64,000 bases of DNA, taken from contig NZ_FXZB01000018.1 of assembly GCF_900169065.1 (NCBI RefSeq), positions 45,832-109,831 of the forward strand, read 5' to 3'. The notes under the pieces were generated by a model that was not told the DNA's origin, made no database searches, and saw nothing but the letters and a program-made list of their open reading frames with translations. Positions 10,371 to 20,358 of the stretch are shown piece by piece. Position 1 is the stretch's first letter, and every line of letters begins with the position of its first letter. This stretch comes from Brevibacterium aurantiacum (GTDB lineage Bacteria > Actinomycetota > Actinomycetes > Actinomycetales > Brevibacteriaceae). A program made the position numbers and the translations under genes.

Positions 10371-11095
10371 TGATCGGCCCGAAGGATGTAGCCCGCTCCG
10401 CGCTTGGTGTGGAAGAGGTTCGGCAGATCCTCGAACGGTGCGTCGATCTTCTTCCGCAGATACGACACGTACAACTCCACGATGTTGCCGTTGCCGCCGA
10501 AGTCGTAGTCCCACACGCGGTCGAGGATCTGCGCCTTCGACAGCACGGCCCGTGGGTTGCGCATGAACAGCAGCAGCACCTCGAACTCCCGTGCCGTGAG
10601 ATCGATCGGGTGACCGGCTCTGCTCACCTCGTGTGAGCGGACATCGAGCTCCAGGTCGCCCACCCGCAGCAGATCTTCATCACCGCTGGGGATGACCGGT
10701 GCGCTGCGCCGGAGCCTGGCTTCGACCCGGGCGATGACCTCGTCGAGGTTGAATGGCTTCGTCACGTAGTCATCCCCGCCCAGGCGCAGCCCGGTGAGCC
10801 GGTCATCGACCTCGTCGCGAGCTGAGAGGAACACCACGGGAGTGTCGATGCCCTCGCCGCGCACCTTCTCGATGACGGCGAATCCGTCGAGATCGGGCAG
10901 CATGACGTCAAGGACGATCGCATCGAAATGCTCATTCCTGGCCCGCGCCACCGCATCCCTGCCGGTGCCCACGCTCGCCGCCTCCCAGCCTTTGACCTGG
11001 CAGGCCATGACCAGGAGCTCGGCCAGGTTGGCTTCGTCATCGACGATGAGCACACGTGCCGGTACTGTGTCGGCGCCTGTGAGAGTCGCGTTCAT
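10367..11095 (-). CDS. OmpR/PhoB-family response regulator
   Basis: A 242-residue transcription factor with a receiver domain (RVLIVDDE near residue 15, phosphoacceptor Asp63 in VLDVMLPD, signalling Thr/Ser region FLSARDE and the conserved Lys in VTKPF) and a C-terminal winged helix ending in GAGYILRADQ. GAGGGGGA precedes the ATG. It lies 7 bp after the GT39 gene and overlaps the kinase gene, so glycosyltransferases, regulator and kinase form one operon. The likely binding site is the paired CACAG motif found upstream of this operon and of the gene at 8074-8697. Confidence 0.93.
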   Translation of the reverse strand: MNATLTGADTVPARVLIVDDEANLAELLVMACQVKGWEAASVGTGRDAVARARNEHFDAIVLDVMLPDLDGFAVIEKVRGEGIDTPVVFLSARDEVDDRLTGLRLGGDDYVTKPFNLDEVIARVEARLRRSAPVIPSGDEDLLRVGDLELDVRSHEVSRAGHPIDLTAREFEVLLLFMRNPRAVLSKAQILDRVWDYDFGGNGNIVELYVSYLRKKIDAPFEDLPNLFHTKRGAGYILRADQ

Positions 11096-11102
11096 GATTC
11101 GA

Positions 11103-13208
11103 TTATCCCCCTCGTCCGGCGCTCAGATCGTAGAGCGAAACGGAATCGACGGTCGTTGCCTCGAAATTCGCCTCAACCCATGCGGAGATCTCCGCCGAGG
11201 TGGATGACCCGCCTCCGCCTCCGCCGGGTCCTCCGCCCTGGCCATCCGATCCGGAGCCGATGTACCAATGGATCTGCCCCTCGGCGACAAGCTGCTTGAA
11301 TTCTGCGAGAGTTGGGGAGGGATCGATGCCGTTGAATCCTCCGATGGCCATCACGGGTTCCTCCACAGCCAGCTGGAAGCCGGCGGCCTGGTTGGCGCCG
11401 GTCGCTGCCGCTGCCCACGTGAAGTCGGACGCGTCCTCGCCGAGGAGCTCGGTGAGTTCGGCTGAGGGGGTGGCTCCGCTGAGCAGACCGCCCATCCCGC
11501 CGCCTCCGGCGCCACCGTCCTCGCCGTCACGGCCACCGTCGTCGCCTGCGGGTCCGCCCCCACCTGCGGGGCCACCGCCTCCACCCGCAGGGCCTCCGCC
11601 TCCGCCACCCGGGCCGCCCATGCCCGAGTTCGTTCCGGCGATCGTAACGATCGACCCTTCGGTCGAGGCTGCGATCGTGCGCACGCTCAGCTGTGCCGGG
11701 ATAACCAGGCTGGCGATGACAGCTACCGATGCCACTGCCGACATAAAAGCGCGGTTGCGCCTGAGGCCGTCTTGGCCCGCTCGGAACCTGAGGCCGGTGC
11801 CGATCAGTAACAGTGCGCCCAGGATGGAGACCATGAGCACGCCCCAGCGCAGCCAGCCGGGGATTCCACTCATCGAGGCCGTGAGGATGAACTGCCACGC
11901 CCCCGTCAGCGCCCAGGCCAGGGCCAGCAGGAGCACGGCGCCGTAGCTTGCCCGGGTGAGAAGCAGCGCGACTCCGAGGGCGAGGATCACAGCGATCGCC
12001 GGCACCAGAGCCACCGTGTAGTACTCGTGGACGATGCCGTTCATGTTGCTGAGCACCAGCCATGTCACCACCAGCCATGCGCCCCACATCATCACGGCAG
12101 CCTCCAGACTGCCCGATGTCCGCGCAACCGGCAGGTTTGTGCTGCGGTCACGGCGACGTCGGGCCACCTCGGCGCGGATGAGAAGAACGACGATCACGGC
12201 GAGCAGGAGCAGAGCGGTCGGCAGGAGCCAGGCGATCTGGGCACCGAAGCTGCCGGTGAGCAGTCGGGCGATGCCGGTCTCTCCCCAACCGCCACCGCCC
12301 TGGCCGCCTCCACCACCTCCGACGGAACCGGCCTCGTTGCCCGTCAGCCTTCCGAAGCCGTTGTAGCCGAAGGTCAGTTCGAGGAAGGAATTGTTCTGTG
12401 ATCCACCCACATAGGGTCGATCGGCTGCGGGAGTGAGCTCGACGAGGGCGATCCACCAGCCGGCGCTGATGACCATTGATGCGATCGGAACCAGCAGCAG
12501 AAGGCACCGGTGCAGCCATGAACGGCGGGCGAAGAGCACCCAGGCCACGGCCAGTCCCGGCACGATGAGCAGCACTTGGAACTGTTTGGTGAGGAAGCCG
12601 AAGCCGAGGCAGATGCCGGCGAGGCCAAGCCACAGAATGGCATCACGCATCGCAGTCCTAGGTGTGCTGCCCACGGCTTTCAGCGCATGCTGCGTCGCCA
12701 CGACAGCTGCCGCCATGAGGGTGACCAGCAGAGCGTCCGGGTTGTTGAACCGAAACATCAGCGCCACGATCGGTGAGAGCGCGAGCACGAGGCCTGCGCC
12801 CAGCGCGGCGAGCCGCTCGAGTGTGGCACTCGTGTGTCCGTGCAGGGCCAACCTCGTCGAATGGGCCACCAGCAGCACACTCGCTCCGGCCAGCAGCACC
12901 TGCGGCAGGAGCATCGAGAACGAGGAGAACCCGAAGACGCGCGCACTCAGCGCCATCACCCACAGGGACGCCGGAGGCTTGTCGACGGTGATGGCGTTCG
13001 CGGAGTCCAGGGAGCCGAAGAGGAAGGCCTCCCAGTTCTGTGATCCTGCCTGCACGGCAGCCGCATAGAAGGAATTCGCCCACCCGTTGGCGCTGAGATT
13101 AGTGAGGAACCCCGCAATCGTGACCAAGGTCAGCAGGGTCAGGGCCGCCGGGTACCAGAACCGGCGCAGCTGCCTGTCCCCGGTGTTCGCAGAAGGGTTC
13201 TCATCCAT
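11103..13208 (-). CDS. GT39-type membrane glycosyltransferase with a glycine-rich tail
   Basis: A polytopic ArnT/PMT-like enzyme that would transfer a sugar from a polyprenyl-phosphate donor on the outer face of the membrane. In about 701 residues, an N-terminal membrane segment is followed by an extracytoplasmic loop holding the DKPP motif, where the catalytic acid of this family lies, then around ten further hydrophobic segments. After roughly residue 520 comes a Gly/Pro-rich low-complexity stretch and a soluble C-terminal domain of about 120 residues with another Gly run. I chose the ATG at 13208 because GAGGAG sits 8 bases before it; the GTG at 13217 overlaps that site. It overlaps the GT2 gene by 8 bases. 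The neighbouring GT2/GtrA gene could make its lipid-linked donor. Confidence 0.85.
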   Translation of the reverse strand: MDENPSANTGDRQLRRFWYPAALTLLTLVTIAGFLTNLSANGWANSFYAAAVQAGSQNWEAFLFGSLDSANAITVDKPPASLWVMALSARVFGFSSFSMLLPQVLLAGASVLLVAHSTRLALHGHTSATLERLAALGAGLVLALSPIVALMFRFNNPDALLVTLMAAAVVATQHALKAVGSTPRTAMRDAILWLGLAGICLGFGFLTKQFQVLLIVPGLAVAWVLFARRSWLHRCLLLLVPIASMVISAGWWIALVELTPAADRPYVGGSQNNSFLELTFGYNGFGRLTGNEAGSVGGGGGGQGGGGWGETGIARLLTGSFGAQIAWLLPTALLLLAVIVVLLIRAEVARRRRDRSTNLPVARTSGSLEAAVMMWGAWLVVTWLVLSNMNGIVHEYYTVALVPAIAVILALGVALLLTRASYGAVLLLALAWALTGAWQFILTASMSGIPGWLRWGVLMVSILGALLLIGTGLRFRAGQDGLRRNRAFMSAVASVAVIASLVIPAQLSVRTIAASTEGSIVTIAGTNSGMGGPGGGGGGPAGGGGGPAGGGGPAGDDGGRDGEDGGAGGGGMGGLLSGATPSAELTELLGEDASDFTWAAAATGANQAAGFQLAVEEPVMAIGGFNGIDPSPTLAEFKQLVAEGQIHWYIGSGSDGQGGGPGGGGGGSSTSAEISAWVEANFEATTVDSVSLYDLSAGRGG

Positions 13209-14481
13209 GGTGTGCACTCCTCGAGTTATGGTGTGCGCCGATGGCGAACACCCAGGTCCGCAGCAGCACGAAGCGCACGATCGTGGCCAACAGATTCGCC
13301 GACGTCAGCACCGCCAGAGTCCCGACCGACGCCAAGGGCCCGGTGAAGTTCGCAGAAATGGCCAGCCCCGCCGAGGTGAACCCGAGACACAGCGCGAACG
13401 ACGCCAAACCCTTGATCTGAGCCGCGAGACCATGGTGGGGCGACCGGACTCCGAAGGTATGTCGCCGGTTGAGGCCGGTATTGGCCACAGTTGAGATGAG
13501 AAGCGCGCCGAGGTTGGCCACAGTGGGTGAGAACATCTGCACGCCGAAGAGGAAGAGGACCGCATACAACAGGGTGCTGACGATGCCGACATCGATGAAG
13601 TGCAGGATCTGGGCACCGGTGTTCGGAGCGGGAACGTCGTCGATGCCCAGCGTTTGTCCCCCGGAACGGAGGATCGTTCTCCGCAGTCGGTGGATGCCCT
13701 TCACATCGGCCCATGCGGTGGCGAGGACGTCGACTGAGGAATCGGGGTCATCGACCCAGTCTGTGCCGAATTCGTGGATGCGCAGCCCGGCCCATTCGGC
13801 TCGGGTGAGCAGTTCGGTGTCGAAGAACCATGCCGTGTCTTCGACCAGCGGCAGCAGCTTCTTCGCGGCCTCCGCGGACATCGCTTTGAACCCACACTGA
13901 GCGTCGCTGTAGCCGACTCCCAGGCTGAGTCTCAGGAGGCGGTTATAGCAGCGTGAGATGACCTCTCGCTTCACCCCGCGGCTGATGTCGAGGCCCGGCA
14001 GCAGCCGACTGGCGATGGCGACATCGGCGATACCGGACCGGATGACCTCGACCATCGGATCCAGCGCGCGGATGTCGGTGGCCAGATCCACATCGGTGTA
14101 TGCGACGACGTCGGCGTCAGAGGCCGACCACACCTTCGACAGGGCGCGGCCGCGGCCCTTCTGCTCCAGGCGCACATACCGCACGTCGGGATGCTTCTCA
14201 GCGAGCGCCTCGGCGATGGTGGGGGTGGCGTCGGTGCTGGCATTGTCAGCGATGATGATCGTGACGTGGCTGTCCCCTTCGCTCGTGGCCCTCAGAAGCG
14301 TTGCGACGGATGTCGCCAGGCTGGCCTCCTCGTTGTAGACGGGAACGACGAGATCGACGTTCGTGGACGTTGGGGCGTCGTGAGTCGCGGTGAACGGGTG
14401 GGCGAGGGGACCTGCCTGGTCCCAAGGGATGCTGTGCTGTCTCATGAGGACAACAGTTCCGCTCGGTCTTAGGCCCAGCAT
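13201..14481 (-). CDS. GT2 glycosyltransferase fused to a GtrA-like membrane domain
   Basis: The first about 270 of 426 residues form a GT-A fold family 2 transferase like dolichol-phosphate mannose synthase (VVPVYNEEASL, IIADNASTD, DVDLATD as the DxD-type metal site, QCGFKAM). The C-terminal part has four hydrophobic segments with the GtrA-type NRRHTFG motif. GT2 members make polyprenyl-phosphate sugars and GtrA domains are thought to flip them, so the fusion probably supplies donor to the adjacent GT39 enzyme. The start is uncertain: the ATG at 14481 and another at 14445 both lack a clear ribosome binding site, and the second would remove only 12 non-conserved residues. First gene of the operon. 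Confidence 0.88.
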   Translation of the reverse strand: MLGLRPSGTVVLMRQHSIPWDQAGPLAHPFTATHDAPTSTNVDLVVPVYNEEASLATSVATLLRATSEGDSHVTIIIADNASTDATPTIAEALAEKHPDVRYVRLEQKGRGRALSKVWSASDADVVAYTDVDLATDIRALDPMVEVIRSGIADVAIASRLLPGLDISRGVKREVISRCYNRLLRLSLGVGYSDAQCGFKAMSAEAAKKLLPLVEDTAWFFDTELLTRAEWAGLRIHEFGTDWVDDPDSSVDVLATAWADVKGIHRLRRTILRSGGQTLGIDDVPAPNTGAQILHFIDVGIVSTLLYAVLFLFGVQMFSPTVANLGALLISTVANTGLNRRHTFGVRSPHHGLAAQIKGLASFALCLGFTSAGLAISANFTGPLASVGTLAVLTSANLLATIVRFVLLRTWVFAIGAHHNSRSAHHG

Positions 14482-14484
14482 TGG

Positions 14485-14506
14485 TCGAAGCTGTGGCCAG
14501 CCTGTG
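14485..14506 (-). promoter_or_regulatory. Copy 2 of the shared 22-bp motif
   Basis: On the minus strand this is CACAGGCTGG, one base, then CACAGCTTCGA, with the same 11-bp half-site spacing as copy 1 (8757-8778) and two mismatches between copies. It directly precedes the GT2 gene, so it probably lies in the promoter of the glycosyltransferase/two-component operon. If the 14481 start is right, it is almost against the start codon, which favours the 14445 start or a leaderless transcript. Confidence 0.6.
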
Positions 14507-14584
14507 GGAGTCGGAGAGTCCCTATCGCTGTCGCATAGCCTTTATCGCTCCTGCCGAAGTGTGGTCCCCGCTACACTGGGCGTC

Positions 14585-15271
14585 ATGGCCAAAGAAGATC
14601 CCCCGCACTCGCCCGCGCCCCGCATTCGAGCTTCTGACAAGGACCGCGACGCCGTTCTCGGAGTCATCACCGACGCTGTCAGCAACGGTCGGCTCGACCC
14701 GGAGGAGACCGCCGAACGTCAGGATGAGGCGATTTCTGCGAAGTACCTAGACGAGCTGCTGCCGCTCATCGTCGATCTGCCCGAAGGACACGAGCTCTAC
14801 CGCACCCTGCAGCGCCAGACCGGTGGTGGAACGACAGCGGGGACATCACTGGCCCGCAGCGCCGGACCCGCCTCACTGGCTCCTATGGCCGAACCGGGCT
14901 CAGCGAAGCCGATGAACTCGGTGGCCATCATGTCGGGGCGCGAACTCGATGTGCCCGCCGGCACGGCCGAGGTGACGACCTACTCGCTCATGGGCGGCGA
15001 CAACATCGACCTGTGCGACGTGATGGGACCGGGAGTCACAGTGTCACTGACCTCGTATTCGATGATGGCCGGCCACGACATCTACGTTCCCCCGGGTGTG
15101 CGTGTCCGCGACGACACGATCAACATCATGGCCGGCAATGAGATCCGCGGCTCCGCCAAAGGAGACGGTTCGAACGGGACCCTCGTCCTCAAGGGCGTGT
15201 CCTTCATGGCTGGTCATGACGTGCATTTGGCCAAAGGTTACCGAGCAAAGGATCAGGGGCAATTGGAATGA
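14585..15271 (+). CDS. DUF1707 and LiaF-like domain protein
   Basis: A 228-residue protein without membrane segments. Residues 14-65 match the actinobacterial DUF1707 pattern (IRASDKDRDAVLGVITDAV...GRLDPEETAERQDEAISAKYLDELLPLIVDLP). After a Gly/Ala/Pro linker, residues 120-225 form a repetitive beta-rich segment with recurring SLMGG, SMMAGHD, NIMAGNE and SFMAGHD units, like the cell-wall-stress LiaF/DUF2154 C-terminal domain. I chose the ATG at 14585 (MAKEDPPHS); longer versions lack family similarity. Its stop overlaps the pfkA start as ATGA, an unexpected coupling of an envelope-stress-type protein with glycolysis. Exact function is unknown. Confidence 0.8.
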   Translation: MAKEDPPHSPAPRIRASDKDRDAVLGVITDAVSNGRLDPEETAERQDEAISAKYLDELLPLIVDLPEGHELYRTLQRQTGGGTTAGTSLARSAGPASLAPMAEPGSAKPMNSVAIMSGRELDVPAGTAEVTTYSLMGGDNIDLCDVMGPGVTVSLTSYSMMAGHDIYVPPGVRVRDDTINIMAGNEIRGSAKGDGSNGTLVLKGVSFMAGHDVHLAKGYRAKDQGQLE

Positions 15272-16293
15272 AGATAGGTGTACTGACCTCCGGCGGTGAC
15301 TGCCCCGGACTCAACGCGGTCATCCGCGGAATCGTCCGCAAGGGCATTCGCTCCCACGAGGATACGTTCGTCGGAATCCGCGACGGGTGGCGCGGCCTGC
15401 TCGAAGACGATGTGTTCGACATGTCGATGCTCGACGTTCGTGGACTCTCCGGCCGCGGCGGCACCATCCTCGGCACTTCGCGCACCCACCCCTATGAGGG
15501 CGGCGGGCCGGAGCGGATGCGTGAGGTGATGAGCGCCCACGGCATCGACGCGATCGTTGCGATCGGCGGCGAGGGAACTCTGGCCGGTGCCGCCCGACTC
15601 GTGCACGAAGAGGGTCTGAACATCATCGGCGTCCCGAAGACCATCGACAACGATCTCAGCGGCACCGACTACACCTTCGGCTTCGACTCGGCCCATGCCA
15701 TCGCGACCGAGTCCATCGACCGGCTCCGCACAACGGCGGAGTCCCACCACCGGTGCATGGTCATCGAGGTCATGGGCCGCAACGTCGGGTGGATCGCACT
15801 GCATGCGGGAATGGCCGGTGGCGCCCACGCGATCCTCATGCCCGAGTTTCCCGTCTCCTTCGACCAGATCGAAGAGTGGGTGACCTCGGCCAGGGACCGT
15901 GGTCGTGCCCCGATTGTCGTCGTGGCCGAAGGCTTCATTCCCGAGGGTCTCGACGAACAGGTCGCCGACCGCGGTGTCGACAACAAGGGCCGGACCCGCC
16001 TCGGCGGTATTGCGGACTTCCTGGCGCCAAAGATCGAGGAGATCACGGGAATCGAATCCCGTGCCACCATCCTCGGACACCTGCAGCGAGGCGGCTCCCC
16101 CACGGCCTATGACCGGGTCCTGTCCACGCGCCTGGGGATGGCTGCGGCAGATCTCGCGCACAACGGCGACTGGGGCAAGATGGCCAGTCTCAAGGGCACC
16201 GACATCGTCTCGGTCGACATGGCCTCGGCCGTCGATCGCCTCAAATCAGTTCCGCTCCAGCGCTGGGAAGAGGCTCAGGTCCTCTTCGGCTAG
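15268..16293 (+). CDS. pfkA: 6-phosphofructokinase
   Basis: Phosphorylates fructose 6-phosphate to the 1,6-bisphosphate in glycolysis. The 341-residue protein has TSGGDCPGLNA at the N-terminus, IGGEGTLAGA at the phosphoryl-donor site, and PKTIDNDL with the catalytic Asp. It also has MGRN and the late HLQRGGSP substrate-binding segment. Gly in GGEGT where pyrophosphate enzymes carry Asp favours ATP as donor, although PKTIDND is found in both kinds of actinobacterial enzyme. The ATG overlaps the stop of the DUF1707 gene. A strong terminator follows. Confidence 0.94.
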   Translation: MKIGVLTSGGDCPGLNAVIRGIVRKGIRSHEDTFVGIRDGWRGLLEDDVFDMSMLDVRGLSGRGGTILGTSRTHPYEGGGPERMREVMSAHGIDAIVAIGGEGTLAGAARLVHEEGLNIIGVPKTIDNDLSGTDYTFGFDSAHAIATESIDRLRTTAESHHRCMVIEVMGRNVGWIALHAGMAGGAHAILMPEFPVSFDQIEEWVTSARDRGRAPIVVVAEGFIPEGLDEQVADRGVDNKGRTRLGGIADFLAPKIEEITGIESRATILGHLQRGGSPTAYDRVLSTRLGMAAADLAHNGDWGKMASLKGTDIVSVDMASAVDRLKSVPLQRWEEAQVLFG

Positions 16294-16320
16294 CGGACGC
16301 AGGCTCCGTGTGAATAAGCG

Positions 16321-16356
16321 AAGAGGGGCACCCACCAGTTGGTGGGTGCCCCTCTT
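16321..16356. terminator. Bidirectional terminator between pfkA and rpoC
   Basis: A perfect 16-bp stem, arms 16321-16336 and 16341-16356 around an AGTT loop, with A and T runs at its edges. It lies 27 bp past pfkA and 61 bp from the end of convergent rpoC, so it can stop transcription from both sides. Confidence 0.88.
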
Positions 16357-16417
16357 GCTGTGCCTGTCGGCTCAGTCCGGAGACTCAGCGACAGGAACGC
16401 GACTCAGATGAGGCGCT

Positions 16418-19400
16418 TCAGCTGAAGGCGCCGTAGTCGTAGTCTTCCAGCGGGATGGCGGATCCGGAATCGGAGCCGATGCCTGCGTAGAAGTCGCCGT
16501 AGCTGTTCGTGAACATCTCGGCCTTCGCCTCTTCGGTCGGCTCCACCACGATGTCGCGGTGAGTCTGCAGGCCGGTGCCGGCAGGGATGAGCTTACCGAG
16601 GATGACGTTCTCCTTGAGACCCAGCAGCGTGTCCGACTTGCCTTCCATGGCGGCCTCGGTGAGGACGCGTGTCGTCTCCTGGAAGGACGCGGCGGACAGC
16701 CACGAATCGGTGGCCAAGGAGGCCTTCGTGATGCCCATGAGCTCGTCACGAGCCGATGCCGGCTGGCCGCCTTCGGCGACCACACGGCGGTTCTCGGCCT
16801 GGTAACGGCCACGGTCGACCAGCTCGCCGGGCAGCAGGTTCGTGTCGCCCGACTCGATCACGGTCACGCGACGCAGCATCTGCCGCACGATGACCTCGAT
16901 GTGCTTGTCGTGGATGCCCACGCCCTGCGAGCGGTACACCTTCTGCACCTGCTCGACGAGGAAGCGCTCGGCCTCACGGCGACCGCGGATGCGCAGCACC
17001 TGCTTCGGATCGACAGCGCCGATGACCAGCTGCTCGCCGGCCTTGACGTTCTGTCCGTCCTCGACGAGGAGGCGGGCACGCTTGGAGACTGCGTGCTCGA
17101 TCTCTTCGCCACCGTCATCGGGGGTGATGACGACGAAGCGAGTCTTGCGGCTGTCGTCGATCTTGGCACGTCCGGTCGCCTCGGCGATGGGAGCGAAGCC
17201 CTTCGGTGTGCGAGCTTCGAAGAGCTCGGTCACACGCGGCAGACCCTGGGTGATGTCACCCGTGGACGCCGCCGCACCACCCGTGTGAAAGGTACGCATG
17301 GTGAGCTGGGTTCCCGGCTCACCGATCGACTGGGCAGCGACGGTGCCGATTGCTTCGCCGATGTCGACGAGCTTTCCGGTGGCCATCGAACGACCGTAGT
17401 GCATGGCCGAGATCTGAGTGTCGGAATCGGCGGTGAGCACGGAGTGAACCTTGAGCTCTTCGATCCCGGCAGCGACCAGCGTATCGATCGTCTCTGCGGT
17501 CACGTCGGTCTTCGCCGGCACGATGACATTGCCATCGGCGTCGGAGACGTCTGAGACCGTGAGGCGGCCGTAGAGGCTCGTCTCTGCATACTCGTGCGGC
17601 ACGAGGTTGCCCTCGTGGTCGCGCTCGGCTGCAGGCAGCGTGATGCCCTTGTTGGTATCGGCTTCAGCGGTGCGGATGATGACGTCCTGCGACACGTCGA
17701 CGAGTCGACGGGTCAGGTAACCGGAGTCAGCGGTACGCAGAGCGGTATCGGCCAGACCCTTACGAGCACCGTGCGAGGCGATGAAGTACTCGAGGACCGA
17801 CAGTCCCTCACGGTAGTTCGAGACGATCGGGCGAGGGATGATCTCACCCTTCGGGTTCGTCACCAGTCCACGCATACCGGCCAGCTGACGGACCTGCATC
17901 CAGTTACCGGATGCACCGGACTCCACCAGACGCAGAACCGAGTTCTCCTCCGGGAAGTTCGTCCGCATGACCTGGTCGACCTTCTCGGTCGTCTCGGTCC
18001 ACAGCTTGACCAGTTCGTTGCGGCGTTCGTCGTCGGTGAGTGCACCGAGTTCGTACTGCTGCTGAACCTTCGTGTCGAACGCCTCGGCGTCGTCGATGAT
18101 CTCGGTCTTGGCCTCGGGTGAGACCACATCGGACATCGAAATCGTGATTCCCGAACGAGTCGCCCAGTAGAAGCCGCCGGCCTTGAAGTTGTCCAGGGTC
18201 TGCGCGACCTCGACCTTGGGGTATTCCTCAGCCAGGTAGTTGATGATGCGGCTGAGTGCCTTCTTGTCGATCGTGGAGTTCATGAACGAGTAGTCGGCAG
18301 GCAGGTAATCGTTGAACTGTGCGCGGCCCAGTGTGGTCTGCACGTCCAGCGGATCGCCGGCTTCCCAACCTTCGGGAACCTCAAGATCGTCGCCGGGGAC
18401 GACATTCTCAAGACGGATCGTGATGACCGAACCGAGGTCCAGTTCGCCACGATCGAAGGCCATGATGGCTTCGCCGAGACCGGTGAAGGAGCGTCCCTCG
18501 CCGGCCAGGCCCTTGCGCTCGGAGGTCAGGTGGTACAGACCGATGATCATGTCCTGCGAGGGCATGGTCACGGGCTTGCCGTCCGAAGGCTTGAGGATGT
18601 TGTTGGCCGAGAGCATCAGCACGCGTGCCTCTGCCTGAGCTTCGGGGCTCAGCGGCAGGTGGACTGCCATCTGGTCACCGTCGAAGTCAGCGTTGAAGGC
18701 CGAGCAGACGAGGGGGTGCAGCTGGATGGCCTTACCCTCGATGAGCTGCGGTTCGAACGCCTGGATGCCCAGACGGTGCAGGGTCGGTGCACGGTTGAGC
18801 AGCACCGGGTGTTCGGTGATGACCTCTTCGAGGACGTCCCACACCTGAGGGTGCTGACGCTCGACCATGCGCTTGGCCGACTTGATGTTCTGTGCATGGT
18901 TGAGATCGACCAGGCGCTTCATCACGAAGGGCTTGAACAACTCCAGAGCCATGGTCTTGGGCAGACCACACTGGTGCAGGTGCAGCTGCGGACCGACCAC
19001 GATGACCGAACGGCCCGAGTAGTCCACACGCTTGCCCAGGAGGTTCTGACGGAAACGTCCCTGCTTGCCCTTGAGCATGTCCGACAGCGACTTGAGCGGG
19101 CGGTTGCCCGGTCCGGTCACCGGACGGCCGCGACGGCCGTTGTCGAACAGTGAGTCGACGGCTTCCTGCAGCATCCGCTTCTCGTTGTTGACGATGATCT
19201 CGGGAGCACCGAGGTCCAACAGACGCTTGAGACGGTTGTTGCGGTTGATCACGCGACGGTAGAGGTCGTTGAGGTCAGACGTGGCGAAACGTCCACCGTC
19301 GAGCTGCACCATCGGGCGCAGTTCCGGCGGCACCACGGGAACAACGTCGAGGACCATGCCCTCGGGGTTGTTATCAGTGGTCAGGAACGCGTTGACGACC

Positions 19401-20290
19401 TTGAGACGCTTCAGGGCGCGGGTCTTGCGCTGGCCCTTGCCGGTGGCGATGAGTTCGCGCAGCTTCTCGGATTCGGCTTCGAGGTCGAAGTCGAGCAGAC
19501 GCTTCTGGATCGCCTCGGCGCCCATGGCACCCGTGAAGTAGAGACCGAAACGGTGGAACATCTCGCGGTACAGGCTCTCGTCGCCTTCGAGGTCGTTGAC
19601 CTTGAGGCTCTTGAACCGGTCCCACACCTGCTCAAGGCGGTCGACCTCACGGTCGGCGTTCTTGCGCAGCTTCTCCATTTCCTTCTCGGCGACATCGCGC
19701 AGCTTCTTCTTGGCCGGGGCGGAGCCGCCGTCGGCCTCGAGAGCTGCGAGATCCTCTTCGAGCTTCTTGGCACGACGATCGATGTCAGCGTCACGGCGAG
19801 TGCCGATCTGCTGCTTTTCGACGTCGATCTTGTTCTGCAGGCTGGGCAGATCGCGGTGGCGAGAATCCTCGTCCACCGAGGTGATCATGTAGGCGGCGAA
19901 GTAGATGACCTTCTCGAGGTCCTTCGGTGCCAGGTCCAGCAGGTAGCCCAAGCGCGAGGGGACGCCCTTGAAGTACCAGATGTGAGTGACCGGTGCGGCC
20001 AGCTCGATGTGTCCCATGCGCTCACGGCGAACCTTGGCGCGGGTGACCTCGACGCCGCAGCGCTCACAGATGATGCCCTTGAAGCGGACACGCTTGTATT
20101 TGCCGCAGGCGCACTCCCAGTCGCGGGTCGGACCGAAGATCTTCTCGCAGAAGAGTCCGTCCTTTTCGGGCTTGAGTGTGCGGTAGTTGATGGTCTCAGG
20201 CTTTTTCACCTCACCGTGTGACCAGCCGCGGATGGATTCCGCAGTGGCAAGACCGATACGTAGCTCATCAAAGAAATTGACGTCAGGCAC
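16418..20290 (-). CDS. rpoC: RNA polymerase beta' subunit
   Basis: The catalytic subunit of RNA polymerase. In 1290 residues it shows the N-terminal zinc site (CACGK...ICERC), the active-site NADFDGD at residues 533-539 that binds the catalytic magnesium, and the bridge-helix and trigger-loop region with [16 protein letters not shown]. The GTG start at 20290 follows AGAGGA and gives the usual [13 protein letters not shown]. It lies 68 bp after rpoB, separated by a small hairpin. Confidence 0.98.
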   Translation of the reverse strand: MPDVNFFDELRIGLATAESIRGWSHGEVKKPETINYRTLKPEKDGLFCEKIFGPTRDWECACGKYKRVRFKGIICERCGVEVTRAKVRRERMGHIELAAPVTHIWYFKGVPSRLGYLLDLAPKDLEKVIYFAAYMITSVDEDSRHRDLPSLQNKIDVEKQQIGTRRDADIDRRAKKLEEDLAALEADGGSAPAKKKLRDVAEKEMEKLRKNADREVDRLEQVWDRFKSLKVNDLEGDESLYREMFHRFGLYFTGAMGAEAIQKRLLDFDLEAESEKLRELIATGKGQRKTRALKRLKVVNAFLTTDNNPEGMVLDVVPVVPPELRPMVQLDGGRFATSDLNDLYRRVINRNNRLKRLLDLGAPEIIVNNEKRMLQEAVDSLFDNGRRGRPVTGPGNRPLKSLSDMLKGKQGRFRQNLLGKRVDYSGRSVIVVGPQLHLHQCGLPKTMALELFKPFVMKRLVDLNHAQNIKSAKRMVERQHPQVWDVLEEVITEHPVLLNRAPTLHRLGIQAFEPQLIEGKAIQLHPLVCSAFNADFDGDQMAVHLPLSPEAQAEARVLMLSANNILKPSDGKPVTMPSQDMIIGLYHLTSERKGLAGEGRSFTGLGEAIMAFDRGELDLGSVITIRLENVVPGDDLEVPEGWEAGDPLDVQTTLGRAQFNDYLPADYSFMNSTIDKKALSRIINYLAEEYPKVEVAQTLDNFKAGGFYWATRSGITISMSDVVSPEAKTEIIDDAEAFDTKVQQQYELGALTDDERRNELVKLWTETTEKVDQVMRTNFPEENSVLRLVESGASGNWMQVRQLAGMRGLVTNPKGEIIPRPIVSNYREGLSVLEYFIASHGARKGLADTALRTADSGYLTRRLVDVSQDVIIRTAEADTNKGITLPAAERDHEGNLVPHEYAETSLYGRLTVSDVSDADGNVIVPAKTDVTAETIDTLVAAGIEELKVHSVLTADSDTQISAMHYGRSMATGKLVDIGEAIGTVAAQSIGEPGTQLTMRTFHTGGAAASTGDITQGLPRVTELFEARTPKGFAPIAEATGRAKIDDSRKTRFVVITPDDGGEEIEHAVSKRARLLVEDGQNVKAGEQLVIGAVDPKQVLRIRGRREAERFLVEQVQKVYRSQGVGIHDKHIEVIVRQMLRRVTVIESGDTNLLPGELVDRGRYQAENRRVVAEGGQPASARDELMGITKASLATDSWLSAASFQETTRVLTEAAMEGKSDTLLGLKENVILGKLIPAGTGLQTHRDIVVEPTEEAKAEMFTNSYGDFYAGIGSDSGSAIPLEDYDYGAFS

Positions 20291-20307
20291 GTAAATCCTC
20301 TTTCCTG

Positions 20308-20330
20308 GCGATGAACATCCCGTTCATCGC
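20308..20330 (-). other. Hairpin between rpoB and rpoC
   Basis: A perfect 9-bp stem, arms GCGATGAAC and GTTCATCGC around a 5-nt loop. It has no U tract and lies inside a co-transcribed pair, so it is probably a processing or stability element rather than a terminator. Confidence 0.55.
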
Positions 20331-20358
20331 GAAGTTGTGTCGGTTGAAGTGGAAGTCC

